NCBI GenBank assembly: GCA_036345935.2
Contig: JADWOT020000007.1
Span: 9,970,100-10,034,099, forward strand
DNA length: 64,000 bases
Origin: Taenia hydatigena
Taxonomy: Eukaryota > Platyhelminthes > Cestoda > Cyclophyllidea > Taeniidae
Direction: 5' to 3'
Made by a program: the position numbers and the translations under genes
Part shown: positions 1-12,495 of the stretch, piece by piece
Numbering within the stretch: the stretch's first letter is position 1
How the letters are laid out: every line of letters starts with the position of its first letter
Notes under the pieces: model-generated
Database searches by the model: none
What the model saw: the letters and a program-made list of their open reading frames with translations, nothing else
Told to the model about the DNA's origin: nothing

Positions 1-1330
1 GGCTTATAGCCGTAATTTGTCCGTGTGGATCCTGGAGACCATGCGCTGAAGGAGGAGGGGGACATTGAAAAGATAGATAATGTCTTCCGGCATCGTCCGA
101 ATGGGAAGCAACTAGAGACTCTCTTAATCTCCAATTCTCACCAATTCTGATGTCTGCACATCTCTCTCCAAGCCTGGATGATATCCAATGCTGTATGCTT
201 CTTCAGTGTTTCCATTATTAGCAAATCAAAGGTGCTACACACGGTGGCTTCCTTCTGTTTTTCTCCACCACTTTCACATGCTAGCATCCTGATTTTAAGT
301 TGAGGGTGCACAATTACTGAAGTCCAAGTAATGCACCTAACGATTTGTTTATACTGAGTAACAGGAATGCGTCTGTCTTAGATATGGCTTTTTGATGCTC
401 ATAGTCCATGCACAAACGCGTGGCTTTTATAATTGTGCAACGTTGTTTTGAATAATCTCTTTCATTAGACTGTTTGCTTCTAGCAAGTGCGTGGTATGAG
501 TCTAAGTAGTTAGCAGATGGGTCTGACTTCACCGGTATCTATCTTATGCTTCACTAAGCTTGCTCGGCCCAGCTGAGCGCTTTGCAACTGGCACGTTTTT
601 TGCTCTTGTTGTCGATACTATGAATCAACTGTGTAATCTCACTTAAGCTGTTCATGGGTACGACTGCGTCCTCTTGGAGGACACTGCAAGTGTTATCAGC
701 GATTCTATCGGTGGCGAAACAGCTGGATTGTCTTTAGTGCCACATCTGATAATATATTCCCAAGTTTTGAATCTGCGGAGCTTTGCAGCCGAATGCCCAT
801 GGAATGAACAAAGCGGCAATGCAGAAAACCTTTTGTAAAACTGGGTATGTGGTGCACTTGGACGACGACAAGCGTAGGGATGACAGGATATCAAACAGAC
901 TCAATAGACTGTTGTTACGGTTTCCATGTTCACACTACGCGTGCGCACACAGACGGGGGTCGTAGGACGACGATGTTTGGGCAAGACGTGGTGACCGAGT
1001 GTGGGGGTGCAGGATGCAGACACGAGGGGAGGAAAAGGAGGAAGACGGCGGCGTGGTACCACCGTGAGCGCAGTCACCTATCCACCAGCTGCAGATGATG
1101 AACACACCAATCGAGACGGGCATACACATGCCTATTTATGAGAACAGTGTTTGGCCTGATTCCCATTGTCGCCTCACCAGATTCACCAGCACACATTCAC
1201 ACAGGTAGTGTGGCGGTTTGCGTGACCTCGACATGTCGCTCAGTAAAGCCGCTGTCATTAGACTAATATTTGCTCCAGACCCTCAACTAGCGCTGTACTG
1301 ACTAGATAGCAGGATTATTGGACATGCTCC
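1..1330. other. No recognisable gene
   Basis: I see no conserved protein, RNA gene or convincing exon here. Positions 900-1130 are locally richer in G and purines (for example around 1019-1045) and vaguely resemble the purine-rich blocks at 28.5 and 29.1 kb, but not closely enough to call a copy. Short open frames on both strands overlap each other and have no supporting splice or promoter signals. Confidence 0.5.
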
Positions 1331-2989
1331 AGAGGTTAAATAGATTTTAATCAAATAATTTCGCACTATTTAATCTGGAGAATTGCAACCGGTTAAATGT
1401 GACACTACTACATTCGGATTCACAGCCTGCGTGCAATGCTCATCAAAAGGCACATTTACTCAAATTTTGACGACGTTCGTAAGCATAAATTCAAGTTAAA
1501 AATCATGACATGATGGTTCACCCACAATGACGTCTCTTTTTTTGCTTAGCAGTCACAAATGGCATAAACCAACTTCCGGAAGGAATGACGCATCTATACT
1601 TGAGAGACCAACATAAGTCTAAGACATTTGTGCATGAAGATTCATACATTGATGATGCAGTTTAAAATCTCCTTTTCCGCAAAGACAAAGCTAACAAATA
1701 AGATGACAAATGGTGCTAAATAATATAAAACCCTTGTAGGCATGAGGCACATCGCAATTAAGATGGAAGAAGACGGTAAGGCACTGCCTGCCAGCATCGA
1801 TGACAGGGATGCATGCACTTGTGGAACTATCAAAATAGAAGCCGTCCAGGCGACAATATTTTCCAATTCTAAGTACACTACCAGGTTGATTGGTTGAACA
1901 GTAAATAACATTCGAACCGATAAATGAAAGCCTCAGATCTTCGGATAACATGAACCGGGTCCCTCCTTTAAAGGGTTGTGAATGTCTTGCAGAACCAGGC
2001 CTGTTTTTTGAACGCTGGCCTTGTGGCTGAGCTTAATCCTCCAGGCTAATAGGAAGTCTTCGCATGAGTAACTCGAGGCCCGGAATGCTTTCAATGCATT
2101 GTGTGCAAAGTAGTACAATGAACGAAATTCCCACTAAGCATCAATCACCCTTACAACTGATGATACGGCTTTTAAAGAAATGCATATCTTCGTAAGTGCA
2201 TAACACAAACCATCGAGAACCGAAGGATTAATAACCTGCTTAAAACATTATCTGTGCGATTCAAGTAAACTTGCCTAAATAGAATTTCAAAATGTTGTTA
2301 TTCAAAGGGAAGAAGGAATGCTTGCGCTATTAGTACACTGATGAGTGCAAGTAAGGATAACACCTTTTGCCATAAGACCTGCTATGAACTAAGTCGAATA
2401 GATCGGAGCGTGGTCTTGCACTCCACCTTAAATTGGGAATTTGACTTGAAACTGAATAAATATTGCGTACGATAAGAAGGTCAAATATTGGGAGTTCAAC
2501 TTTAGCATAATTACGATCACGAAAAGAGGTGTCTCAGAACTCGGGTGCACTTTCAGTAAATTGAGAAACCGTTAAAATTAGATGTATTGTCACCTACAAC
2601 AGTATCTACAGATGCCGTTTGACTCGCGTGGGACCACAACTTCTAACTGCAGGTCCTATGAATTACTGAATTCAATACTATTCAATAATTGCCTAGTTAT
2701 TAAAATCATTGTAACGACGGTAGCTATTATTATAACGCAAACACTTTTCGCCAAAACCGGGGTTATTTATAATTCACACAATGTTAAATCTAATTGTGGG
2801 GCACAACGAACGGTCACTGTGCAGAAGAGAATGGTTCCAACGAACTTGGGAGGTTAGAGCAAGCATGACATTTATGCCTATCTGCGCGACATTGAACGCG
2901 ATCGCAACAACTAAAACCAACGTTGTCTCAAATCAAGAAACAGTTCTAGGTTTCCGACCGTGCCTGTGTCATACAAAAAGAACACTTAG

Positions 2990-3165
2990 AAGCATTGGTG
3001 CTTATAATGGTATCATTTCTCCTCCTATCCGCCTTACATCCACACACCCACCCACCCATCAGGACCCGTCCCCACACCATTCCATTCACTATTCGGCGTC
3101 GTGCATCCTTCACAGTCCTCTCTTATTCGTCATCGTGGCAGGCACACATGCCAGTGCAAATTGAA
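2990..3165 (-). repeat. Purine-rich block, single copy in X1
   Basis: The reverse complement matches the purine-rich block that occurs twice in X3 (28466-28740 and 29045-29340): the same GCATGTG, CCACGATGACGA and GGTGTGG words occur in the same order. In X1 the block is single and is followed directly by the segment equivalent to 29340 onward. The 5S-like insert of X3 is therefore absent here. Confidence 0.65.
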
Positions 3166-4523
3166 GCGTAACGCCTACTAAGCAAATTGGCGCCGATGTT
3201 ACCTTTTTCACATGGCTTGATTTTCTTTTTCATTCACTGTTCATTTATTTTATTTATTACATTATCTGTTGAGATTTTGATTTCTTTGCGCAAACTACTA
3301 TCGCCCGTATTTTGGCCGCGTGATTTCCACTTTATAAAATTCCAACATCCTTTAATTTTCATGCTTTATTTTTACTGGATTTTTATCCCTTAACGTGGAC
3401 ATGGATGTGTTTGTTTTAGCTGTTGTACCTGATTGGTTTGGAAGCATTGCTGAATAAGCTTAGTTTGAAATTTGACTCTCCTATTATTCCGTGCTTATTC
3501 AAACACTAATGACCTGATAACCAGTAGTTTTTGTGGTACACTTTTTGTCTTTTCAATTTAAGCATTTATGTCTCATAACAGGAATCTTTAGCTATTACGT
3601 TTCTCACTTCTTGGCAATTGCTTGGCAGCATTTGCATTGTTAGAATTTTTCCGGTATCACTTTTGTTTGGTGAAAGCGGCACGAATGAAGTAACCAATTG
3701 AAGGGTACTTCAGTCTGCATTTCCTCATCAATGGACAAAAATTACGCCCTATGCAACTTCGGCAAACGCGACTTGAACGAACCTAAGTCGAGGTAGTGGA
3801 ACTCTCCTACGATCGAGACGTCAACGTGCAGTCTACACCACTATCGGACTAAGCATAAATCTGCCTATTCTGTCTGTAAGATTATCGGAGAACGCCATCT
3901 TGTTCAAGAATATTATTAATTGTCGCATTTATTTCGACAGGTGCGTGGATATTTTTCGATTCAAGGGCCGTTGGCACAGGTGATGGGTGGACCATTCCCT
4001 AAGTAAGTCACTCATTGGTGTGGATCTTAAATAATCGTCTATTTTGCTGCTCTCACTGCTTTTGCGAGGTGCTAAGTAGTCTTAAATCAGCGCTGGTGTG
4101 CTGTATCCTTTAACAGCTCCAATTTGTTAATGCTTATAGGCATCCGTTTAATTGTATTGACCGAAATGACACCCTCGTAATGGGCCATTCTACTTGTTTG
4201 CGTAAACCGTTTAAAAGAAGGATTGGCACGCGCATTTTAAGGACTGTGATTAAGACATTGCTAAAATGTTTGCATTATAACATCTCAGAACCATCTCTAC
4301 CGGATTGAGCATGCTGGAGGTTGATAGTTAAGGCACTGCAATCTGCGCAATAACTCATGTGAATATCTACAGTGGGATATAATCCTAATCTCCAAATAAG
4401 TTTTCTTAAGGCAAAAGAGTCGTATAGGTAATCACTTATGCGGATCGAGATGGTTTCGTTTTTCGCCAATATTTAGTGTGTTAAGAAGGGGGTTGGTTGA
4501 GCTGGCGGAAGGGCACGAAGCTG

Positions 4524-4605
4524 GACGCGGTGGTCGAGTGGATAAGACGATGGGCCGCTAATTCACTAGGGCCTCCAAGCATGAGTTTGAATCATATCTG
4601 CGTCG
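4524..4605 (+). tRNA. tRNA-Ser(GCT)-like sequence, probable pseudogene
   Basis: An 82-base segment folds like a class II serine tRNA. The acceptor strands 4524-4530 and 4598-4604 pair over seven positions with one G-T. The D arm keeps its three base pairs (GTC/GAC), and the A box TGGTCGAGTGG fits the polymerase III consensus. The anticodon loop CCGCTAA gives anticodon GCT, and a long variable region is present. Against function, the anticodon stem has one A-C mismatch and two G-T pairs. The T stem has one mismatch, and the B box (AGTTTGAATCA) departs from consensus at several positions. It lies inside repeat X1. It is best read as a decayed gene or a tRNA-derived repeat head; a weakly active gene is not excluded. 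Confidence 0.55.
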
Positions 4606-5794
4606 TGACGACATTCCTTTTGACCTTTACATGGGGTTGCGTACGAACTTTGCTTTGCTTTACTTGTATTGCCTTCCCTAGAATATTGCTGGCCATATAT
4701 GCTCGTGCAGAGGCGTGTGCAGAAGGGTTGAGTAACAAAACTGTAACAATGATACCCGAAGACACTTAATCCTCAAATCTAACACTTGTATAACTAAGCT
4801 ACCACAACTCTACCAGATTTTTAGCCTGCTGCATTGCGGTCCCAGATGGCCGTCCATAATTAGCGCTAATGCACTCATCGTGATGCAGTGTTCACAAGAC
4901 CCACCGCACTGTTCAGATGAGTGACCATGTGCACCAACTTAGCTGCCTAGGCATGTTAATCATCCCACGTGGACCATGTATTCTGCCAAAAGAATTACCG
5001 AATCCTAAAGCTAGATGCTATTGACTGAGAATACGACTTTCGAAGGACGTTCCAGACGCTACACGGCATCGGTTGCTGAGTTCTAGTTCCGAAGGGCGGG
5101 TGATATTGAGCACCTGTTCGCAAGAGCAACGATGCAGACACCAATTCTAGATAAAGATGTATTTATTCCGCAGCAGTTCATATCACCTGGTCGACCGACT
5201 AAAAGTTGTTTACATTTGGCGTGTTTGATCACGTCTTGAGGATGTTAACATGTGAAAAAAAACACAAATACACAAACAAATGAATTTAGTCCCAATATGC
5301 AAAAAAGCAGCGAAACACAGTAGGAGATATATGCAAATGGGTTGCAAACACAGAGAGGCGCCAAAACTCACTTATAACATGAAACGCTTTCCAATTACGT
5401 GCAACAAAACATGGATTTCTAGTGCTTTGCCAAATTCATCCACTAACTCTGCACGGAGTCATAAGAAAGTGCACGAACACACAAACAATGCAAGGTCGCG
5501 TGCGATTGGCACTCGGCTTCAAAAGCATGGTCGCCCTTAGTCTTAGAGAAATCCAGGCCAGGTACCGCCTTCTTTTTGGCCCAAAATGAGCCGATGCATA
5601 AACACAGCCTCAGCCTTTATTCAACCAGCTCCACTTTGCCACCCCTCTTCCACTTATTCTGCAGCACGCCCGCAAGTAAAATCCTATCCCACATTACTCT
5701 GCTCACTCAAGCAGCAGTTTTCGTGAATTATCGGTAACATTGCCTGGAGAACTGATTTTGCCAGTTAAAATCATTTAATGCGTGCGACTATTTT

Positions 5795-6125
5795 ACTTAC
5801 AAGCACTATCATCAGTTAGTGCAGCAGAATGAAATGGTACACTTTGAAACATCCAAAGGCGATTGACACTAAAGTCAAATTTAGCACACCTGTAAGACGT
5901 CTCTATTCAATCACTGTGAATGCGGGTCATCGAGATTAATTAGCAGTTCCATATGTATTAATCTGTCTCCGTAGGGTGACACCAAAGTTCACATAGGATT
6001 GGTTGACTCTATTGTAATGCACCAACAACTACATTTTTTTTCACGATGCGTATTGCAAATCAAGGAAATAAGTAAAACATTATTAACCACCACAGAAGGA
6101 GAGTAATCCCAAAATTCTTTAAGGT
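5795..6125 (+). repeat. Family Y fragment (Y0)
   Basis: This is colinear with 8065-8395 at the start of Y1. Both share GCACACCTGTAAGA-like and CACTG(T/C)GAATGCGGG words, the phrase around TCTGTC(T/A)CCGT(A/G)GG, and the stretch CGTATTGCAAATCAAGG followed by the CCACAGAAGGAG motif. The match fades after about 6125. No coding capacity is seen. Confidence 0.7.
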
Positions 6126-8065
6126 GTTTAAGCGGAACAAATGGTTTGGACGAGAAATGTGGCACAGCTCTCAAAATACTTGAGGCCGCAGACCAGGATG
6201 AAGCTCATAAAAGTTAAAATATCTCCTTAGTGTATTAAAAATGTAGTAAGGGTGCTGCCATTCCTGCTTTTTGCATAGGAATCTCTTTTTGCATCATTGT
6301 CACTAATTCTGATCATCCTCTAGCCTTATTTTGTCATTTCACTAAATGCTTTGCGCAATTAAGATATTGTGGTGGTTGTATGTGGCTAGAAATGGGTCAT
6401 TTAAGAAGTCTAAGGTGATGAAAACATTGCCAAGCCATTATGTGGTTGCTTAAATAGGATGTGGTCGATTTTTATTCTTGAGTGAATACGAGGTTGTAAT
6501 GGCAAGTGTATTGTAGGGTCTTCACTTGTGGGATGGTGGAATGGTGCACCAGAAGGTTTCTAACAGGCAGCAATTTCTTGAGTTGTTCTTTTGGTCGGAA
6601 TTGTGGGTTCGCAACTGCCTGGGACATCGGGCTTCAATCATAGGCGCTGCGGCGCTGCCTCTGATGTCATCACGCATGCAGCATGAAAGCAAATCAATAC
6701 GCAGGGTGTGTTGTGCTGGAGCATATCAAACCCATCATTTATTCTCAAAGATCATTATGAGTGAGGTGAACGCTGTTTGTTTTTACTTTAGCTGCTTATC
6801 TTGCCGTGGCAACCGCGTGCAGGTGTTTGGCTACTTTAAGTAGATGTTTTCTGCAAATAGGAGTCTTGACTTCACTCATTTATGTATTTGTTAATTTCGA
6901 CAGCATTTGTCTTGTAACGCAATCTTCTCTCCATAATGTACCGCAAACGTATGATTTCAGTGTGCTGTTAATGACTTAGATGGTGTGCCTGTTGCCCATC
7001 ATTCGTCGATGCTGTACCTGCGAACCCAACATAATACGCTGGCTTAAGACAATGATTTTTAGTAATTGGTTGTCTATAGGACAACGATACTACTGAGATA
7101 TGGGGCCGCAACCAGACTCATTACGAAGGGATGGGCTGATAAAGAAGTTGAGGGGCTAAGTTTTATTTGGTAATATGCTGGTGATGGCTAAAATTCGGTG
7201 AATCGAGCAGTGGATGCCAAGGCACCAATTTCCTTGACTCTCTTCGCTTTAATGCCCAGTGATCTTCGCACTTCGTAGCTGAAGTCTCCACTTGCTGGCC
7301 AAATTCAGAATTTTCACAATGGGAAACAGTACTGTACCACACTTTACACTTATTCCCATTCATCCATCACAGCTGTCCTGTTCACTCTCCAGTTTTCTGC
7401 CAGTAAAGAAGCATGCTTTGAAATGCATGCTTTCTAGCAAAACTATTGGTTTTGTAAGGCAGAATGATTTGAGATGTTATAAGTGCATGCTCTTTGCAGA
7501 AAGGCAGTTTTTAGACTTTGATATACAGCGAATCTGACGATGCGAAATTAATTTTATTGTTTCTTGACTAATTTGAAGAGGTAGACGTTGCATCCCATTG
7601 CGTCGCGACTAATCACATAAATAACTCGGAGAATTCAGGCAATAGTACAGCAACATCACATGTTCACCAGTCAAGCATAGTCTCACAAGTCATTGGTTTC
7701 AATTGCGCTGCATATTTAAATGCAATCATGATAAATGTGAACACATTTTCTGTGTACCAGAGCGGGCGATCTATCCGCCTTAACGTACACTACAGTTGCA
7801 TAACTGAGCTACTATCTTAACAAATAGAAATGATCTAAACGTACGACGAGACTATCGCATTTACTGCTGCCGTTTATCATATTAGTTAGTGTTACATGTC
7901 ATGGTGGGCATTCTATCAAATATTCTGAAATCGGAGCAAAAGCGTAAATGTGCATTTAAATAAAATAGTGTAATAAATGCAAAAATGGCCATAGGATACG
8001 ACATGACATTAGGAACAAAGTCAGAACCGATTTATAAGGTAAAACTTTACTATTTGCAGCCACTT
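6125..8065. other. No recognisable gene
   Basis: The open frames at 6526-6843 and 7163-7537 encode no protein I recognise, and those at 7.2-7.5 kb overlap on opposite strands. No tRNA, snRNA or repeat relationship to the rest of the window was found. This may be intronic or intergenic sequence, or unrecognised old repeat. Confidence 0.5.
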
Positions 8066-11000
8066 CACTAAGAAGCACTAGCATTCGCTGGTGTACCATC
8101 ATGGAATTGTGGCCTTCGAAGCACCTAAAGGTGATTTACACCGGAGTCAACTTCAACACACCTGTAAGAGGTCTCTTTTTATTCACTGCGAATGCGGGGC
8201 ATCGCGTTGATTAACAGTTCTATGTGGATTATTCTGTCACCGTGGGTTGATACCAACGTTCCCACAGGATTAGATGACTCTATATTGATCCGTCAACACT
8301 TACAAGTTTTGCGCATTACAACACGTATTGCAAATCAAGGGGATAAGTGAAGCATCATTAGCAACCACAGAAGGAGGGTGGTTTAAAACTTTTTCGCTTA
8401 TTAAAGCAAAGCAGCGTAAACAACGCTGTAGATTTAGAACTGCTATTTTTTGAGACCTAGTGCACCCAATTTCGTTTGCAAAGAGATGTAGGCACCGTGG
8501 TGAGTAGGCTGGAATGGTTGTCTGTGGATTCATTCAGATGATCAGTCAGTTCGACTCCACCTCGCGAAATGTTCACGGAAATGTGCCATTTCCCATTTAG
8601 CACGTCATTCCTATTATGTCTCTTTAATCAGCTTTGCATATTTTTTATTCTCCTATCCTTTTTGTCCCCTACTATATTCTTTTGAAAATGTGCATGATTT
8701 TATGCGAACCTGACAAAATATGATTGCTTATCTAGTCTGATGTGCAATAAGTCTGCCTTCAGAATTAACTAGTGCATTTGCGATCTTTAGGAAATAAAGG
8801 TACACAATGAGAAACGCTAACGTAGCAGACGGACAAATGAACATAGTCGTTTTGCGTCTAGTAAGCTTTTGTTGCACATTGCAGAAGCAATGCTAATTTA
8901 TTAAACTTGTTGTGAATTTGTGGTTCTCTAGTTTGTAAGGAGCTTTATGCAGCAGTACACATGAAATAGAACGGTACTTTTGCGTGCTAAAATAATCAGG
9001 CTGTACGCCATAAGAAGATGCAGCGCCAACATTCCAAGTCCTCAACTGTGTTATGATGAGGAAACTATTTCCTACAGACAAAGGCAAAGAGATTGGATGT
9101 CTACGCATTCCTAATGTAGGTTCATTAGTTGTTGGATCAACAACTTAAAGAAACGCGCACGTTACACTGCTCTAGTTGTCTGCAATCTAGCCAGAAACTT
9201 GCGTTTGTTGGACATTAGCCACGTCAAATGGCATTAAAACTTCCATTTGCATTCATTACCGTGACCAACTAAGAGATCAGTCTGATTATAGTTACGGCTG
9301 CGGATCACAATTTGTAAAGCTCATTGGACTTAAGCTGGTGTCCTCTCGGTTAAACAGCATTTAGGGAGAGTAAAATAGGCCACTTCAAAGCGAAATCTGT
9401 GCTGTCCGATCCGAGGATCACCTTCATTTGGTCTTCTACGAGGATTCGACGCTAAAGTCAACCACCGAAAAGCAGTGCATAAGTTTATTACAACACGTCA
9501 TTTATTTTTTTAAAGGTCTTTCTACATTTGAATCGTCGAAAGAGTGCCTTTTTGTAAAAATTAACACCAACTCCCCTGTCATGTGCTCCCGAAAGCTTAA
9601 GAGACGAAAAATAGACAAAAAGAATTCACATGTATTTGTCCCTCTCATATTTCATTTAATTTAAATACGCACTGTGCTACTGAAGCATTAAATCAAAGTA
9701 CTCTTGGCACCCGCAGAGGCTCGTGCGATGTTTGACCATTAATCTATTTTATTTTACGCAATGGCCACAGGGCAATGCACGACTAGTATCATTGCACGCC
9801 CTCATCTCGACCATGTTTGCTCTATAGGTGCAGGAGGTGTAGTAGCGAAGCTTGCAACAGAGGTCGTGTCTCGCTGTCCTCGACCGAAACATCAGTAAGT
9901 TAAGCGATCCTCAGAAAAATAAGCGAGGCCGGCCATATCATGTGGGCATCAGAACTGCAGTTTGTAACTATTATTACTACCCAAAAAGCATTCTTAACCT
10001 CATTCGCGGTAGGTAAAGTGATGCAATGAAAAAGCAGAATAACTGACTACGATGAAAAATGCCGCAAATTTAGCCCATAGAAACCCACCACCACAAACGA
10101 AACGGTGCGAAGTCAGTGTATTCCTCGCCGCTTGACAAGCACAAAGCACTTGCGCTTCTGTTCTGAAAGCACCCATTGTAACAATAAAACGTAAAGAACT
10201 TTTCATGCGCCGTTTTATGCTATTTATTTTGAAGACTTAACAGCACTTTACAGAATGCTGCCATAGACCGGCTCATCACAACTGTGCTTAAGCGCGTTAA
10301 ATTCTATTCCATATGACATGGAGACAAGCCCAGCGTATTATCTCCACAAAATTGATCAACGAATCATTTTGTCGCCTATTACACCAAATGCGCCAACTGT
10401 AGGGTAACTTGGAAAAAAGGGGAAAGTGGAAACCACCTAAGGCCTGAAACGTCTTCTGCATGAAATTCACATTTGGATAGGGATCTATCCTTTGCCACAT
10501 CATGCCTGTCACAACAAATATTTGCTCAGGCGTAAGAATATCACCGAGGCCAATTGGGTGTTCACAATTTCGAATTTTGAGGTCCGAGTAATCAAGGTAT
10601 AAAATGACACAGTCATAATCGCTCAGCTTCATCCTTCCCTCCACTTCTCCAACTCCTTCACACCGCTCATATATGTCCACCACAGCACCGCCTGCTGTCC
10701 TCAGACATTGATTCCACTGGTTTGAAAAGTTCGGAATATCCGATGACACGTCCAACCAGAGACGAATCGAGGGAGACGAATGTGATAATGGAAAATCGCA
10801 TTTGTATCGTGTCGTCCTGTATTGCGATGATCTTGTGCAGCGACATGGCCTGGTGATTATACAGCTTATGGAGGTATGCACAACAGGAAAATCCATCAAA
10901 GCAAGCTCACGAAAGAAGTCTTCTATTTTGTTGTAATAACGTGATGCATCAGCCAAAACATGGGGCCTGGTCCGGAAAACTCTCTCAAAAAGCATCAAAC

Positions 11001-12495
11001 AGAGGTTCTCATCCACCCATTTCATGTAATTTACACTGTCATTGCTACCATGACCTTGGGTCAGGGGGTCTTGATCCGGTAATGGATTAGCTGATTCCTC
11101 CTGAAAAGTGCTCTTAAAGGTGACTTTTGGTGGCATTCGCAGGGAATATGCGCGTCAAAAGGATTTGGTGATGTAGAATAATTTAGACCTACCTGAGACA
11201 TGACTACGCAAAACCTGAAGCAAACTACTCAAATGAAGTGTCGCTCATGTGAAAAGAGGTCGCCAGCCAGTTTTAATCACTTCTTTCATCTAACCAATCG
11301 GCAAGGTTTATCAACTGACCAAAATTCTTAAGTGCCACCTAGAAGTGTTTGGAAGGATATGTAGAGGTCCAAGCAGCCCTCCTTACAAAGTAATTTATAC
11401 GTTCATGCATTTTATGACATTATCTTGTTTTTTCTGGGATCTCTAATGAACATCCTACCGGTATCTGGAATGTGGTAATTGAAGAACGGCCAATTGAAAT
11501 ACTGGTGAACCCTGTGAAATGCGACTTCGTAGAATCGGCATAATAGGTTGTTAATAGCGGGGAGATGGATGATAAAAGACTAATCAAGAGCAGATGTGCA
11601 TAACACTAAAAATGGTGGCCATAACGACACAGATTGTGAGGTGGGCATTCCGTTGCATAGCTCCAAGGCAGATTATCCTAAACACACAGGGCTGCCTTCA
11701 GCCTTGTCTGACCAATACTGGCAAGGGCTTTGTCAAGTAAATCGACACTGTGCAGATCTGACGTTGCGCCCATGGTGAAATTGCCAATTTTGTAAAACGC
11801 TTGAAAAGTGTAATGAATAGTCTTCTAGGTGGCAATGAAGAGGATTAACGGTGCCTTTACAGTCTAGACAATTTTAACATGCCTAGAAAGAGGATAGCCG
11901 GAAGGTTAATGCCGATTTATTAGTAATGTGTAACTATTGTTTAGCTATATCTCAGGAATGAAGATAGAGAGCGAGGCATCAGGTCGACTGTTTGGGTCAT
12001 AATTCACTGACTCGCACGCAGCTGATTTAGGAATGGAAGACAAAGTTGTTGGCATATAACTTAAAATTCAGTAGGTTCATTTAAAATTCCGGAAGCTATC
12101 GTCTCGCTTTTTATTTATGCCAAGTCTAGAGGAGCAATTGAAGAATACAAAATGTTTAGAATAGGGTGATATGCGGACCTGCGTTCTGCAGTTGACGTGC
12201 ATGTCCACTGACTTCTGATAATTCTTTATTCATTCCTTTAATCAGGCAGTTAACCTTTCCTTCCGAAAACAGAAACTATACGCATTAAAGACCAAACAAA
12301 GACAAGTATGATGTCAAACTTCTTCTCCGAACAGTATTGAGACGGACTTGGCGCGCTATTCTGACAAAACGATTTCAGAGGATACTAAAGCTTGTCGCAC
12401 TAAATCTGTCAGCTCTAAGGTAAGATGAAAAGAGGGAGCATGCAATGATCGTTCATAGAGTGTTACAATCTTTGTGTGCAGTCCAATTCAGAGAT
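8065..12495 (+). repeat. Family Y repeat, copy Y1 (largest copy)
   Basis: This is the fullest copy of family Y in the window. 8400-9320 matches 16770-17790 (Y2) in the same orientation, and 12035-12495 matches 17815-18275 (Y2). The middle part 8920-10630 matches Y3 (18920-20700) in inverted orientation. The middle segment of about 2.7 kb (roughly 9320-12035), which holds the 279-codon frame, is missing from Y2. No terminal inverted repeats, LTRs or target duplications were seen at the approximate ends. Confidence 0.75.
10297..11136 (-). CDS. Intact 279-residue protein encoded inside repeat Y1; possible SGNH-like fold
   Basis: This is the longest open frame in the window, starting with an ATG at 11136 and ending in TGA-side sequence at 10297. 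I do not recognise it with confidence. What is visible: a polar N-terminus (residues 1-35), a mixed region with the cysteine cluster CIITRPCRC at about 92-100, and then a pattern LWLDVSSD (about 130-137), a glycine turn TAGGAV (about 152-157) and YDCVILYLDYSDL (about 178-190). That order loosely resembles blocks I-III of SGNH/GDSL esterases, with SSD in place of the usual GDS. This is a weak inference. The C-terminal part from PNVNFMQKTFQALGGFHF onward is strongly shared with the relic at 18920-19260. Shared coding between two repeat copies suggests a transposon-encoded protein, or a duplicated gene carried by the repeat. Missing upstream exons cannot be excluded. Confidence 0.5.
   Translation of the reverse strand: MPPKVTFKSTFQEESANPLPDQDPLTQGHGSNDSVNYMKWVDENLCLMLFERVFRTRPHVLADASRYYNKIEDFFRELALMDFPVVHTSISCIITRPCRCTRSSQYRTTRYKCDFPLSHSSPSIRLWLDVSSDIPNFSNQWNQCLRTAGGAVVDIYERCEGVGEVEGRMKLSDYDCVILYLDYSDLKIRNCEHPIGLGDILTPEQIFVVTGMMWQRIDPYPNVNFMQKTFQALGGFHFPLFSKLPYSWRIWCNRRQNDSLINFVEIIRWACLHVIWNRI

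Larger units (their letters stand above)
1330..5640 (-). repeat. Family X repeat, copy X1 (inverted)
   Basis: Read on the minus strand, this stretch follows the plus-strand sequence of X2 and X3 piece by piece. 1330-1640 matches 26000-26270, 1640-2760 matches 29600-30860 and 25300-26000, and 2760-3165 matches 28466-28720 plus 29340-29620. 3750-3850 matches 27830-27930, 4275-4470 matches 27150-27370, 4820-5240 matches 22740-23110, and 5380-5530 matches about 22650-22750. The order is preserved, so this is one old diverged copy of a multi-kilobase unit. Terminal repeats and target-site duplications were not visible. No intact coding frame is present. Ends are approximate. Confidence 0.75.

Noticed and set aside
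1642..1951. Minus-strand frames of 86-89 codons as genes
   Set aside because: They lie inside repeat X1. The corresponding stretches of X2 and X3 do not keep the same open frame.
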